From Planctomycetota bacterium (GTDB lineage: Bacteria > Planctomycetota > UBA8108 > JACQVS01): a DNA stretch of 64,000 nt. This document shows positions 1 to 9,669 of this stretch, piece by piece. The notes under the pieces were generated by a model, which was given only the letters and a program-made list of their open reading frames with translations, was not told the DNA's origin and searched no databases. The position numbers and the translations under genes were made by a program. The stretch lies in assembly GCA_028280485.1 (NCBI GenBank), contig JANQLS010000082.1, positions 1 to 64,000 of the forward strand, written 5' to 3'. The first letter of the stretch is position 1. Each line of letters starts with the position of its first letter.

Positions 1-101
1 AAGGCTGTAAGCCCGCAATACCCTAGCCCAGGGCAAAGCAGCGGAGCTGCGACGCCCTGGGTGGACGTGTTTTTGATTCAAGCCCTGTAAGGGCGGAATA
101 A
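1..101 (+). repeat. Structured intergenic repeat, left copy
   Basis: The stretch opens with GGCTGTAAGCCCGCAATA. It continues through a hairpin whose arms are AGCCCAGGGC and GCCCTGGGT, and closes with AGCCCTGTAAGGGCGGAATA. The same three blocks recur in the opposite orientation at 1834-1945. The two copies therefore face each other around three small genes. The left edge may continue outside the window. Similar structured repeats are common between genes in planctomycete genomes. Whether this one is mobile is not visible here. Confidence 0.8.
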
Positions 102-196
102 AACTTAAAAATCTCTTAATCCTCAGGGCTCAAAATAATCACAAATCATGAAAAATACTCTTTAGGCCAGTCCTTCTCGAATCCAATCTTAATAAC

Positions 197-517
197 TCAA
201 ACCGGCACTAAATCTCGAAATTCAATCACCACGAAAAGCTCGGCCTTACAAGCAAGACAATCCGAATAACAACATTCATGAATCTCAGCATCTTTTAAAT
301 TGAGCTTAGGTCCTCCATCAACTTTCCAAGATTCATAGCGTGGATCATCCTCTGTAAACCAAGACATCTTTTCCCCGAGAGCAAATGTTTGGTCATGAAA
401 ACGTTCTTCAGCAACCCCATCGTAAGAAGAAGCTACATGGGTCTGGCAAAGAATCATTTCCTCCTTATGACAAGAGGGACAATGATCTTTAATCTTTATC
501 CAGTTGTAGGCTGCCAT
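197..517 (-). CDS. Hypothetical protein with Cys pairs
   Basis: I do not recognise this 106-residue protein. It has a CPSC pair near residues 14-17 and a Cys-rich CCYSDCLAC stretch near residues 82-90. This spacing would suit a zinc ribbon whose two knuckles sit at opposite ends of the chain. There is no signal peptide or membrane segment, so it is probably cytoplasmic. It is the last of three minus-strand genes (1774 down to 197) separated by short gaps and enclosed by inverted repeats, so co-transcription is likely. The surrounding DNA looks more A+T rich than the housekeeping blocks. No function is assigned. Confidence 0.55.
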   Translation of the reverse strand: MAAYNWIKIKDHCPSCHKEEMILCQTHVASSYDGVAEERFHDQTFALGEKMSWFTEDDPRYESWKVDGGPKLNLKDAEIHECCYSDCLACKAELFVVIEFRDLVPV

Positions 518-570
518 GTTCTCATCCTTGAATCAACACATTCTAAAAAAGAGTTTATTAAGAATTGATT

Positions 571-1470
571 CTATTCAACGGTCTTAAAATGCCCTTCATA
601 CCAATGTTCCTCCTCAATGATTCCAATAATAGATTTTCCGTTTTCGGCAAGAAGGACAAATTCTTTGTTCCTTATGGAATTCCATAAAGCGTACAAACCT
701 TCAGTCCCATTTATTCTGACTTTAAACCATTTGTTAATCTGGTATCCCGAGTAATTGAAATAGCAAACTTCGGTAGAAACGAAGGGCTGCATGATTTGAT
801 CAAGCCACTCTTTTCTTTCTAACTCTTCGGAATCATGCATGCTGCGTGAAGTTGGAGTACCATCGAATTTAATTATTTCCCTCCAAAACTCCCGTAAATC
901 AAATGCAGGTTTAAAGTCATCAGAAGCGAGACCTAAAGGGGTCACTCCATCAATGCTCTCTAAATGCTTTTCTATGGCGTTCAATTTCGTCTTGAAATTA
1001 TGTCGCTCTCTTAAGAGCTTTAATCTCTTTCTTTTTTCGGGACCTAAAATCTCATTCTCGATTACCGCCATAATCCTCTCCCCCTCCTGCCCCAACATCT
1101 TCATTCTCCATACCTTCTTGACTGTATCCAAATGTTCACCAATGAAAAGAGCCGCGATTTTGAGGGCTTCTTCCTTTTTATAAAATCGGACTGTAGTGGC
1201 TCGCCAATCATCCACCAAACTCTTGAGCTCTACATGGAATTCTTTTTCATGAGAAAGTCCTCTAAACTCGTCCTCAAAAGCAGCTGGAATAATACTGACT
1301 TGAACGAATGGACCGGATTTTCTTTTGGAAGCCACCACCACTTCTTCTCCACATTCACAAACGGAGTCTTCCGGTTTCTCTTCTTCCTCGCATTTCTTAA
1401 AAAATGCCCATGCGCCTGGGTATTCACATAAAGGATACTCACACCTATATTCCCACCACTCCGTCTCCAT
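571..1470 (-). CDS. Hypothetical protein, ~299 aa
   Basis: This is an unrecognised soluble protein. Its N-terminus has scattered cysteines, including a CECGEE motif near residues 38-43 that could be half of a metal site. The middle is highly charged and rich in Lys/Glu/Arg (about 130-175), probably helical. The C-terminal third is aromatic and looks like mixed alpha/beta structure. There is no export signal or enzyme motif I can name. It lies between two other unknown genes on the same strand, with gaps of 53 and 28 bp. Several overlapping reading frames on the plus strand look like shadows. Its long open length and position in a same-strand trio support it being real. Confidence 0.55.
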   Translation of the reverse strand: METEWWEYRCEYPLCEYPGAWAFFKKCEEEEKPEDSVCECGEEVVVASKRKSGPFVQVSIIPAAFEDEFRGLSHEKEFHVELKSLVDDWRATTVRFYKKEEALKIAALFIGEHLDTVKKVWRMKMLGQEGERIMAVIENEILGPEKRKRLKLLRERHNFKTKLNAIEKHLESIDGVTPLGLASDDFKPAFDLREFWREIIKFDGTPTSRSMHDSEELERKEWLDQIMQPFVSTEVCYFNYSGYQINKWFKVRINGTEGLYALWNSIRNKEFVLLAENGKSIIGIIEEEHWYEGHFKTVE

Positions 1471-1498
1471 CGTTGATCTCCCTGAACTCTAAATTAAC

Positions 1499-1774
1499 TT
1501 AATATCGAAAACCAATTGGATACCAAACCCCTCTAATTGAACAAACTCCCATATTGGGAACCACATGCCCTTGATCCAGAGTTCGGATATCGATGTCTTT
1601 GATGATTTCTATGATCTGAGGAATGTCTTCTTCCTTGAATATGTATTTTTTTAATAGGCGGCAGACATCCATTTCACTATACGCGGTTACTCCGCAACCT
1701 AATTTCAAATATGAAAAATCTTTTACTTGATCGAGCTCAAATCTAACCCAATATCTTCTTAGGTTTGTATTCAT
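1499..1774 (-). CDS. Hypothetical protein, 91 aa
   Basis: This small unrecognised protein is the first gene of the minus-strand trio 1774-197. It is 91 residues long with a balanced charge. It begins MNTNLRRYWVRFEL and has a helical middle containing DVCRLLKKYIF. There are no transmembrane segments. Size and company resemble small accessory or immunity-type proteins seen in genomic cassettes, but no motif supports that, so no function is given. It starts about 60 bp inside the right-hand repeat at 1834-1945. Its promoter must lie in that A+T-rich gap or in the repeat itself. Confidence 0.5.
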   Translation of the reverse strand: MNTNLRRYWVRFELDQVKDFSYLKLGCGVTAYSEMDVCRLLKKYIFKEEDIPQIIEIIKDIDIRTLDQGHVVPNMGVCSIRGVWYPIGFRY

Positions 1775-1833
1775 GATTCATAGTTTTTTTATATAGCATT
1801 GAATTAATAGGGTTAATCGAATGTTCAAAATTA

Positions 1834-1945
1834 TTATTCCGCCCTTACAGGGCTCGACTTAAATATCATTCTACCCAGGGCGACGCTTCGGGGCTTCACC
1901 CCTTCGCTCTGCCCTGGGCTAGGCTATTGCGGGCTTACAGCCCTT
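1834..1945 (-). repeat. Structured intergenic repeat, right copy
   Basis: Read on the minus strand this copy has the same order of blocks as the left copy: GGGCTGTAAGCCCGCAATA, then a CTAGCCCAGGGC to GCCCTGGGTAG hairpin, then AGCCCTGTAAGGGCGGAATA. The outer blocks match almost exactly. The hairpin loop differs between copies, as expected for structure-conserved repeats. The 218 bp from 1946 to the next gene contain only a 63-codon frame that I do not believe is coding. Confidence 0.8.
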
Positions 1946-2163
1946 GGTGGGATTAGCGTCTTTAAGCTTTGTTCCCAGATTAGAGTTCAACGATGAGGTT
2001 AGGCAGACTAATTTTCATTCGAATACTTTTTGGAATTACTTTAAATCGCCCCAGTTCAAGCCCGAAGTGTCAACGAGGGTTCGTCATTACCAAAAATCTA
2101 AATCAAACCCAAGCCGCACCATCGCCAAGGACTGAAAGCCCATGAGGGTTATGAGTATTTAAA

Positions 2164-3207
2164 TTAAACCCGACCCTCCAAAAATGCTAACACCTCCTCA
2201 CAATTCGCGCCCTTAGAATTTAATTCAGTCAAATCAACAAGTAAAAGAGGGCCACCTTTTTTAATTGATACCTTCTCATTCCCAAAAAGCATTAAGGCTT
2301 CAACCTCCCTTGAACCATCCACGAAAGTAAGATGATCTTCGAGTCCCTCCCACCCCGAAGGCAAAGGCTTTCTTAAAAACTTAACATCCCTCAATTCCCT
2401 CTTCTTCAAGCCAAACCGACAAGCCGTCAGTGGCTCACCGCGATTAAAGTATTGGTAATTTTTCGTATGGTGCATCGTGGGACGATGCGAAGGATGGGTT
2501 AAGTGAAAGAGATGACTCACGAGGCTATCCAATGTGGAATCTAAAACTTTAACTCCACTCTTTCTCAAGCGACGAGAGAGATCATCGTCCTCCAAGCCCC
2601 AACCCTCAAAACGTTGATCGAAACCATTGATCCGTTCGAGGTCTCGACGATGGATCGCACAATTTCCCCCGATCAATTTGGGGCGAATTTTCCAACCGAT
2701 ATAACGATGAAAAAGCCCTTCAAAATAACGTCGCCTACGTCGCCATGCTTCCCGATTCGAGGCGAGTTGACCTAGCTGAATAGGGTCTTTAGTACCATCG
2801 AGAACCGCATCGCTTTCCTCTTCAGTTAAAAAGCAACGCGCCCCCGCACTGGCGAAACCGGGGCGACACCTTTTGGCGTGAGCTAATAAGGCTTGAGGAT
2901 GGGCGAGAGAATCCCCATCGATAAAGATAAGTATATCCCCAGTACTTTTGAGAATAGATTGATTTCGAATGCGAGCTAAGCGAAAACCCTCATCCGCCTG
3001 GTAAACGTGCTCAACCTTAATGGGAGCATCGCGTTTCACCTCATCGATGACTTCTTTCGTGCTCTCGGTCGAGCCATCATCAGCAACGAGAACTTCAACC
3101 TGCGAATCGCTTTCTCTCTCGGCCGCGATAAGGGCCTCCAACGCAAACCGAAGCTCTAACGGTTTGTTGTACGTCGATAGAATGACCGAGAGAGTAGGTT
3201 GAGCCAT
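2164..3207 (-). CDS. Family 2 glycosyltransferase with galactosyltransferase-type C-region
   Basis: This is a GT-A fold glycosyltransferase that would move a sugar from a nucleotide donor onto a polysaccharide, lipid or protein acceptor at the cytoplasmic face. The N-terminal strand VILSTYN leads into DDGS at residues 43-46. The metal-binding D-G-D is at 97-99, and the GWGLEDDDL motif at 202-210 is typical of the second domain of chondroitin-polymerase-like and galactosyltransferase-like enzymes. No membrane segment is visible. It lies 63 bp downstream of apgM on the same strand, and a second glycosyltransferase lies divergently at 4704. Donor and acceptor cannot be predicted. The ATG start is the only good one. 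Confidence 0.85.
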   Translation of the reverse strand: MAQPTLSVILSTYNKPLELRFALEALIAAERESDSQVEVLVADDGSTESTKEVIDEVKRDAPIKVEHVYQADEGFRLARIRNQSILKSTGDILIFIDGDSLAHPQALLAHAKRCRPGFASAGARCFLTEEESDAVLDGTKDPIQLGQLASNREAWRRRRRYFEGLFHRYIGWKIRPKLIGGNCAIHRRDLERINGFDQRFEGWGLEDDDLSRRLRKSGVKVLDSTLDSLVSHLFHLTHPSHRPTMHHTKNYQYFNRGEPLTACRFGLKKRELRDVKFLRKPLPSGWEGLEDHLTFVDGSREVEALMLFGNEKVSIKKGGPLLLVDLTELNSKGANCEEVLAFLEGRV

Positions 3208-3270
3208 GTCAATCTAAACTAAGGAACCTGTAGCCGAACTCTTGAGAGTTTGGATACAAATGCTTTGGAA

Positions 3271-4512
3271 TCAGGCCCCAAATTTATCAAAACGATTAGC
3301 ATGCGCTAAAGCAATCGGCACGAGATGCGTGGCGTGGAAGACACCCAAGTCTCCACCCATCAATCCGCGCTCACTAAAATTAGCATCGAATGCTGGGAGG
3401 GCTAACTTCGAGTGAATGATGGTGGGTACCGGATGCCAACTGTGTTCCAGGTGAATGCATGGGGTAGAGTGATCACCCGTGATAATTAAAACGTCAGGCT
3501 TGAGAGCCAGGATGCGTTCGATCGAATTATCGACCAATTCTAGGGCTTCAACTTTCTTATCGAAGAGGCCTGAGTGCCCCGCAGAGTCGGTGTTTTTAAA
3601 GTGCATGAAGAAGAAATCGTAGTCATTCCAGTTTTCTTCGAGCACATCGATCTCTTCAGAAAAGTTTGCGGGCGTTCCCAATCCTTCCATACCGACGAGC
3701 TTAGCCACGCCGCGGTACATGGGATAAGCGGCGATCGCCCCGGCTTTCACACCGTAGCGTTCGAGGAAGGGTTGAAGCTGGGGCAAGGTTGAAAAGCCTC
3801 TAAGAAGCATTCCGTTCGCGGGTTTACCACTCGAAGTGGGTTCTTCGTCGGAAAGAATACCGAGTGCTTTTTCTAAGAAGGTGTTCACGACCTTCGCCGC
3901 ACGCTCATCCCCTGAACCAGCAGGATTGATGGGAAGAAGAGCACTGCCTTCTCGCTGAGGATCGTTATCATTCAAACCCGCTTGGAGCCCTTCACCCCGG
4001 AAGACGACCGTGAAGCGGTGTTCCTTTCCGGGCAAGAGAAAGACTTCACATCCTTCTACACCACCATCGAGACCTTGTGAAAGTTTGTCACAAAGACGCT
4101 TACACTCTTCGTCATTAGGACGACCCGCTCTTCTGTCCAAGACCACACTCGAAACATCTCCGGGAGTTTCTAAGGTAGCGAAGTTGGCGCGAGCGGCTAA
4201 GTCCCCGGGCTGCATGTCGAAATCACTTCCGAGCGCTTCTAATGCACCGCGACCAAACTCGAAGGTGTAAGGGTGGTAACCGAAAAGCGAGAGGTGAGCC
4301 GGCCCACTACCTGAAGTGACACCGGGATCGATGATCTGCATCCGTCCGCCACTCGATTTTTGAGTCAACTTGTCGAGGTTCGGCAAATTGGCCGTATCCA
4401 TCTCAGACTTGCCCGTGTCAGGATGAGGAAGTCCTCCTAATCCATCGAGAACGAGGAGAACAATTTTTGAATCATTAGAGTGTAAAAGCTGGTGAGTCTT
4501 ATCGTGAATCAT
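3271..4512 (-). CDS. apgM: 2,3-bisphosphoglycerate-independent phosphoglycerate mutase, archaeal type
   Basis: The product interconverts 3- and 2-phosphoglycerate in glycolysis and gluconeogenesis using two bound metal ions. It belongs to the alkaline-phosphatase superfamily branch first described in archaea. VLDGLGG at residues 21-27 supplies the first metal Asp. GSGPAHLSLFGY at 68-79 carries the candidate nucleophilic Ser69. TGDHSTPCIH with a following HSWHP near the C-terminus supplies the remaining metal ligands. Length (413 aa) fits the family. It is transcribed away from the 4704 glycosyltransferase and toward the 3207 glycosyltransferase. Confidence 0.9.
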   Translation of the reverse strand: MIHDKTHQLLHSNDSKIVLLVLDGLGGLPHPDTGKSEMDTANLPNLDKLTQKSSGGRMQIIDPGVTSGSGPAHLSLFGYHPYTFEFGRGALEALGSDFDMQPGDLAARANFATLETPGDVSSVVLDRRAGRPNDEECKRLCDKLSQGLDGGVEGCEVFLLPGKEHRFTVVFRGEGLQAGLNDNDPQREGSALLPINPAGSGDERAAKVVNTFLEKALGILSDEEPTSSGKPANGMLLRGFSTLPQLQPFLERYGVKAGAIAAYPMYRGVAKLVGMEGLGTPANFSEEIDVLEENWNDYDFFFMHFKNTDSAGHSGLFDKKVEALELVDNSIERILALKPDVLIITGDHSTPCIHLEHSWHPVPTIIHSKLALPAFDANFSERGLMGGDLGVFHATHLVPIALAHANRFDKFGA

Positions 4513-4703
4513 GATGTTTTTAAACTCATCGGGGGCTAAGTTCAGGAAGTATCGAAGGCCAAAAAATCAGGCGGAGGCCGTAAAATCCAAGACGACATTT
4601 ATAACAAATTTGCCGGCATGATATGCTTATTTTTTATGAGTCTCTTTGAGATCCGAGCGAGCAAACCCTGAAACCCAATTCTGAGAGGATACGAGATTAA
4701 GTC

Positions 4704-5822
4704 GTGAGACTCCTTCATGTGAGCGGACAAACGGGCTGGGGAGGTGGAGAACAGCAGGTGATCTACCTTTTAGAAGGCCTCATGGAGAGGGGCCACGAGG
4801 TCTTGTTGGCCGTTCGTCCCGGGACTCCCCTGGCTCAAAAAGCTCAGGATTCAGGCATTCCCCTCTTTATCATCAACCCGATCAACGAGGGAGATCCCTT
4901 TACCGCCATCAAAATCGCGAGGAAGATCTGGTCGTGGAAGCCCGATCTTCTTCACATCCATTGCCCCCACGCTCAGATGCTCTGTTTGATCGCCTCGTGG
5001 ATTGCCCCAAAAGTACTGCGAATCGCTTCGAGACGAGTTGAATTCACGATCTACCGAAGACACACTTTCGGCGTGAATTGGCTCAAATACCGCCTGGGAG
5101 TGCACCACTACCTCGCCGTGTCGGAAGCCGCCAAACGAGGTTTAATTCGAGATAAAATGCCCGAGGAGCGGGTATCCGTGGTCTACAGCGGTATCGATCT
5201 ATCCCGACGCGCGTGGAGCCCTCCAGAAGATTTTCCCACCTGGAAAAAGCAAAAGCTCAATGAGCTCGGGATTCCCGAGAATTATCCGATCGTAGCGACG
5301 TGTGGAACAGTGGATGTGAACAAAGATCCTGAGACTCTCCTCCATGCATGTAAACGAGCCTCTGAATCTCAGCCCTTTCTTGCCTTGTTCTTAGGTAGCG
5401 GCCCCTTGCTGGATCATTGCAAAGCCTTGGCTCGTGAACTGGGGATCGAGAGGTGGACCCATTTCACTGGATTCCGTGAAGATGTTCTCGACTGTATGAA
5501 CGTCTGCGATGTCTACGTTCAGCTCTCCCTTCAAGAAGGACTCGGGACTTCGATCTTGGATTCCTTAGCCCTGGGAAAACCGACAATTGCCACCGAAGTT
5601 GGAGGCACGCCCGAAATCTTGGGAGAGAACCAAAACGGCCTCCTCATCCCTCCCCAATCCCCCCAAGCCCTCCTCGAAGCGATCTCGAAGTACCTTCAGA
5701 ATCCCGATTACGCCCAAGAGTTGGCTCTGAGCGGGAAATCCTATGTCGGCGAGAAATTCACCGTAAACTCAATGGTCGAAGGTACTTTGGAAGAGTACCA
5801 AAGGCTCCTAGCCGCGAATTAG
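4704..5822 (+). CDS. Family 4 glycosyltransferase
   Basis: This GT-B fold retaining glycosyltransferase probably acts in lipopolysaccharide or exopolysaccharide assembly at the inner face of the cytoplasmic membrane. The N-terminus has the glycine-rich GQTGWGGGEQQ. The C-terminal donor-binding half has VVYSGID, a GSGPLL loop, and QEGLGTSILDSLALGKP at about residues 275-292, which contains the first Glu of the E-X7-E motif. The start is GTG. A GAGGAT sequence lies about 14 bp upstream, which is rather far. It stands alone, with apgM divergent to the left and the kinase 121 bp to the right. The sugar donor is unknown. Confidence 0.85.
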   Translation: MRLLHVSGQTGWGGGEQQVIYLLEGLMERGHEVLLAVRPGTPLAQKAQDSGIPLFIINPINEGDPFTAIKIARKIWSWKPDLLHIHCPHAQMLCLIASWIAPKVLRIASRRVEFTIYRRHTFGVNWLKYRLGVHHYLAVSEAAKRGLIRDKMPEERVSVVYSGIDLSRRAWSPPEDFPTWKKQKLNELGIPENYPIVATCGTVDVNKDPETLLHACKRASESQPFLALFLGSGPLLDHCKALARELGIERWTHFTGFREDVLDCMNVCDVYVQLSLQEGLGTSILDSLALGKPTIATEVGGTPEILGENQNGLLIPPQSPQALLEAISKYLQNPDYAQELALSGKSYVGEKFTVNSMVEGTLEEYQRLLAAN

Positions 5823-5943
5823 GTCGTCCCGCCCAGCAAACCAGCTATTTTTTGGCCACTTTTGTAGACCCGAGCGCCCAAGCTGGTAAAATGGCTAAAA
5901 ATCAGCCACCCTTAATTCTGCATCCACCAAGGTTTCTCCGAAG

Positions 5944-8900
5944 ATGACTTCTTCTCCCTTCGATCATCCTCGATTTCAGTACATCTCCACTCTCGGCAGT
6001 GGTGGCATGGGAGAAGTGTATCTCGCTCGAGATCAAATCGATACTAGTTTAGTCGCCATCAAGATTGCGAAGAACGAAAACGCCCATCCCCTCGATCGCG
6101 AACGATTCTTTCGAGAACTTCAATCCCTCGCATCGTTTGATCATCCCCACATCCCCCAGTTTGTTTCGAGTGGTGAATACTTAGGCGCTCCATTCTATGC
6201 GATGGAAGTTCTCTGGGGACTGACCTGGAATCAGATCCACGGCAGCTCCCCCATAAGTGAAGCTGAACTTCGTTGGTGCTTTCCTCTCTTCGAACAGCTC
6301 TTAGATACTCTCGCCCACCTTCACAAAAATCGCTGGCTTCACCGAGACATCAAACCCAGCAATCTCTTCATCAGTCTACCTAACTCGAGCACCGTGATGG
6401 GCGAGACACCCGAGGCTATCACCAAGGAAAGCCTGCTTCGTCACGAAAGCCCGATTTTAAAGTGTCTCGACTTTGGCTTGATAAAGAGTTTCGACGATCC
6501 TGAAAAAGATGCAAAGGAACCGGGAACTCCGGCCTTCCTCGCGCCTGAACGGGCTCAACCAAATGAACCTTACCAACCAGCGAGTGATCTATATTCCTTT
6601 GGAGTCACCCTCTATCAGACCATCACCGGCGAGCTGCCTTTCGAAAGCTTAACCGAGAGCCTGAAACGAAAGCGCTCTCCGAAGGCTCCTCATCTTTTAA
6701 GTGAAAACTGCCCGCCCACTCTTTCGCAATACATCCTAAAGCTCTTGAGCCCTGAACCATCTTCTCGCTTTAAAACGGCAATAGAAGCAAAAGCTGAGCT
6801 CATCAAAGCATTCAATCCTTTCCCCCAACGTCGACGCTCATTAAATAAAGCCTCCTTCTTAGGACGTCGGCGCGAGAGTGAGCAAATCGAGCAAGCGATC
6901 GAGAATGCCAAGGGAGGTGAAAAAACCCTCCTTGTTCTCGACGCGCCCGAGGGTGGAGGTAAAACAGCCATCTTAGATCATGGGGCTTGGATAAAGAACC
7001 AACTTCAATGGGATCAGGTTCATTTGATCAAAGCGTCCTACTTAAGAGATGGATCTAGGGATCAAGGCTTGAAATCGATGTTTAAAATCCTTCTGAACAC
7101 CAAAGCTCGATCGAACAAGAACAATTCCCTTCCGGCAGCCTTTGAAAGCTTAACCTCTAGCTTAGGTCTCAAATGGGAATGGAACTCATCCCCAGAAGAA
7201 GAGTCGAAGAGCAAGAATCCTGCTCTCGATTCTGAGCAAACCTACACTCAAGCCATCGATCTGTTAAGCCCAAGCGAAACGGAGCCAGCTCTCGTTCTCT
7301 TACTCGATAACTTTCAGTACTCCGATCCCCTCGACCAAGAAATTCTTCGACGCTTTTTTCTCACTCCTCAATCGACGCGAACCCTGATCCTTCTCACCAT
7401 GAGTTCAGAGGTTCATGATCCTTCCCTGAATCAATTCTTAAAAGTTTTAAAGACATTGACCATCAGTGGAGCCAATATCGTCGAACTCTCTTTAAATCCT
7501 CTGAGTGATGAGTCTGTCGACCAGATGCTTGAAGAGATGCTCGGCCATGAAAAGCCGCCCGAAGAACTCATCAAAGAGATTCACGCTCAAGGCCCTACCT
7601 GGCCCTCTCAAATTGAAGAGTCGATCAGAGATCTTTGGATCCAAAACAGGCTCAGCGAAGATTCGGATGGGAGTTGGAAGTTCATCAACTCAACTGCCGA
7701 CGCCCCATCGACAGAACAACCCACCTTCTTAGAAGAATTCCAAGAGATCGAAAAGACGGTCTTAGGAGTCGCTCACTTAATTGGATCGAAAGTCGACCCT
7801 TCCATTTTGAACCAATACTTCGAAGAACATTTTCAAATGGGCTTAGAAGAAACCGATCATATCCTCAGTAAATTTATTCAAACCGGCATTCTGACGCGGG
7901 GTAAAAGCCACCTTAAATTCGGCTCGAGTCATTTCTATTCAAGCTGCGAAAATCTCATTCCCAAAAGCGAACAAGAGGAAGCTCATCGGAGACTGGCTCA
8001 ACTCTACCGCCAAAAAGCAGAATCGGGTTTGCGAAGCCTCTTCTTTCCCTCCGCGGCTCATTTTGAAAGGGCGGGAGATTTCGACCAAGCCATCGAATAC
8101 TACATTCAATTTGCCCGCGAAGCCTGCTCAAGTGGAAATGACCGTCGGGGTCGAGAGAGCTTCGATCGCGCCCTCGAGCTCAATCCCCCTGACGAACAAC
8201 GATTAGACGTACTCGAACAACTCGCCAAAGTTTTACTTCGTTTAGGCGATGAAGAAAAAGCCTTAGCCTGCCTTCGAGAAACTGCGTCGAGCCGATCGGG
8301 CTCCGAACTGATTCCCTTGCTTGAAGAAGAATCAAAAATCCTTCAACGAAGAGGGGAACTCGATCAAGCAGAAAAACTATTAATCAAGTGTTTAGACTTA
8401 TCTGATCAAACAGACACCAACTTTCCTCGCCTCCACTATCGAATAGGCTGTATCCATTTTGATCGTGGAGATTTGGACAAAACTCGGGAATATTTTCAGT
8501 CGGGATTAACTCAGTACGAAACCTTAAACGACCGCGCAGGTATCGGAACGATTCGTATGGGTCTCGGGATGGTGGCAAAGAGAAGTGGCGAACTTAAAAG
8601 TTCTGAAGATCACTTAAAAGCATCGATCGCTTCATTTGAAGGAGTTCAGAAGTACCAAGAGACGGCTTCAGCTCTGAACAACTTAGCGATCATCGAAAGA
8701 ATTCAGGGGAAATCGAGTGAAGCCATTCAAAGTCTAAGAAGAGCTATCGAATTGAGACAGAGCTTGGGAGATCGCCTGGGGAAAGCCATGTGTCTCAACA
8801 ATCTCAGTCGTGCGCTCTGGTATCGAGGTGAACTACTCAGTGCTTTAGAAGCAGCTGAAGAAGCTCATTCCCACTTCAGAGATTTAGGACACCTCCGTGG

Positions 8901-9669
8901 CGTACTCACTTGCTCGAGCAACATCGGCGCCTACCAATTGTTTCAAGGCCAGTTAACGAACTCTGAAGAGATGCTTCAGCAAACATTAACTCTCTCCAAG
9001 CGTCTGAAAGATCCCCGAGCTGAATTAGATACCCTAACGGCACTCGCTTTGTTGGAACAAACTCGCGGAAATACCCAAGCCGCTCGAAACCATTTTAATG
9101 ACGGTCATAAGATCATTGGATCGATTACCGATCCCGACTTTCGGGCTATTTTCAAAAGCGAGTGGAGCCTCTACTTACTCAAAGAGAATTGGGTCTCTGA
9201 GGCTCAAGAAGCCTTGAACGAAGCTTGGAGTGAACTCCAAAGCGACGAGCTCACTGAAGCTAAGGGTTTATTACTTTTAGTTAAATCGGAACTCGAAGTT
9301 CTCAACGAAAACTTTGACTCGGCTCGAGATTTAGCGGAAGAAGCGCTCTCTATTTTTCAAAAGACCGGACCCGGCATTCAAAATGCGATCACCCACCGTT
9401 TACTGGCGAAGATCTTTCGAGATTCAGGTCCGGATTGGGCGGATCGCGCAGAAACTCATTTTGATTTGGCTTACGTCACTTTTGAAGAAATGGGAGCCCG
9501 ATTGGAATTGGCCGAAACGATGGTCGAGATGACCCGCTTCTGGATGTATCTCGAAGAGTTTGAAGAGGCCGAAGCTCAGTTAGAAGAGGCGATTAACATC
9601 TTCCAAGAATCAGGTGCACACCAACGCATCCAACAACTTGAAAAAGAAGAGGATCTTCCATGGCAATGA
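5944..9669 (+). CDS. Ser/Thr protein kinase fused to ATPase and TPR array
   Basis: This 1241-residue signalling protein begins with a Hanks-type kinase. The G-loop GSGGMGEVY starts at 18, the ATP Lys is K40, the catalytic loop HRDIKPSN is at 133-140, the metal loop DFG at 176-178, and GTPAFLAPER at 194-203. A second module, introduced by FLGRRRES near 305, carries Walker A APEGGGKT (334-341) and a Walker B-like ALVLLLDNFQYSD near 446-458, so it is a STAND/AAA-type ATPase. From about 670 to the end are many TPR-like helical repeats. No membrane segment is present. The gene overlaps the next one, a sigma-54 activator. I infer that the kinase controls that activator. The input signal is unknown. 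Architecture resembles PknK/MalT-like proteins. Confidence 0.9.
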   Translation: MTSSPFDHPRFQYISTLGSGGMGEVYLARDQIDTSLVAIKIAKNENAHPLDRERFFRELQSLASFDHPHIPQFVSSGEYLGAPFYAMEVLWGLTWNQIHGSSPISEAELRWCFPLFEQLLDTLAHLHKNRWLHRDIKPSNLFISLPNSSTVMGETPEAITKESLLRHESPILKCLDFGLIKSFDDPEKDAKEPGTPAFLAPERAQPNEPYQPASDLYSFGVTLYQTITGELPFESLTESLKRKRSPKAPHLLSENCPPTLSQYILKLLSPEPSSRFKTAIEAKAELIKAFNPFPQRRRSLNKASFLGRRRESEQIEQAIENAKGGEKTLLVLDAPEGGGKTAILDHGAWIKNQLQWDQVHLIKASYLRDGSRDQGLKSMFKILLNTKARSNKNNSLPAAFESLTSSLGLKWEWNSSPEEESKSKNPALDSEQTYTQAIDLLSPSETEPALVLLLDNFQYSDPLDQEILRRFFLTPQSTRTLILLTMSSEVHDPSLNQFLKVLKTLTISGANIVELSLNPLSDESVDQMLEEMLGHEKPPEELIKEIHAQGPTWPSQIEESIRDLWIQNRLSEDSDGSWKFINSTADAPSTEQPTFLEEFQEIEKTVLGVAHLIGSKVDPSILNQYFEEHFQMGLEETDHILSKFIQTGILTRGKSHLKFGSSHFYSSCENLIPKSEQEEAHRRLAQLYRQKAESGLRSLFFPSAAHFERAGDFDQAIEYYIQFAREACSSGNDRRGRESFDRALELNPPDEQRLDVLEQLAKVLLRLGDEEKALACLRETASSRSGSELIPLLEEESKILQRRGELDQAEKLLIKCLDLSDQTDTNFPRLHYRIGCIHFDRGDLDKTREYFQSGLTQYETLNDRAGIGTIRMGLGMVAKRSGELKSSEDHLKASIASFEGVQKYQETASALNNLAIIERIQGKSSEAIQSLRRAIELRQSLGDRLGKAMCLNNLSRALWYRGELLSALEAAEEAHSHFRDLGHLRGVLTCSSNIGAYQLFQGQLTNSEEMLQQTLTLSKRLKDPRAELDTLTALALLEQTRGNTQAARNHFNDGHKIIGSITDPDFRAIFKSEWSLYLLKENWVSEAQEALNEAWSELQSDELTEAKGLLLLVKSELEVLNENFDSARDLAEEALSIFQKTGPGIQNAITHRLLAKIFRDSGPDWADRAETHFDLAYVTFEEMGARLELAETMVEMTRFWMYLEEFEEAEAQLEEAINIFQESGAHQRIQQLEKEEDLPWQ

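Noticed and set aside
839..1431. Plus-strand frames of 99 and 114 codons
   Set aside because: They lie antisense to the longer unknown gene at 571-1470 and have shadow-like composition (runs of Phe/Ser/Leu).
1944..2135. 63-codon plus-strand frame after the right repeat
   Set aside because: It begins inside the repeat, has no ribosome binding site and its translation looks like non-coding DNA.
5823..5943. Sigma-54 promoter before the kinase gene (TTGGCCACTTTTG)
   Set aside because: The spacing and second element do not fit TGGCAC-N5-TTGC.
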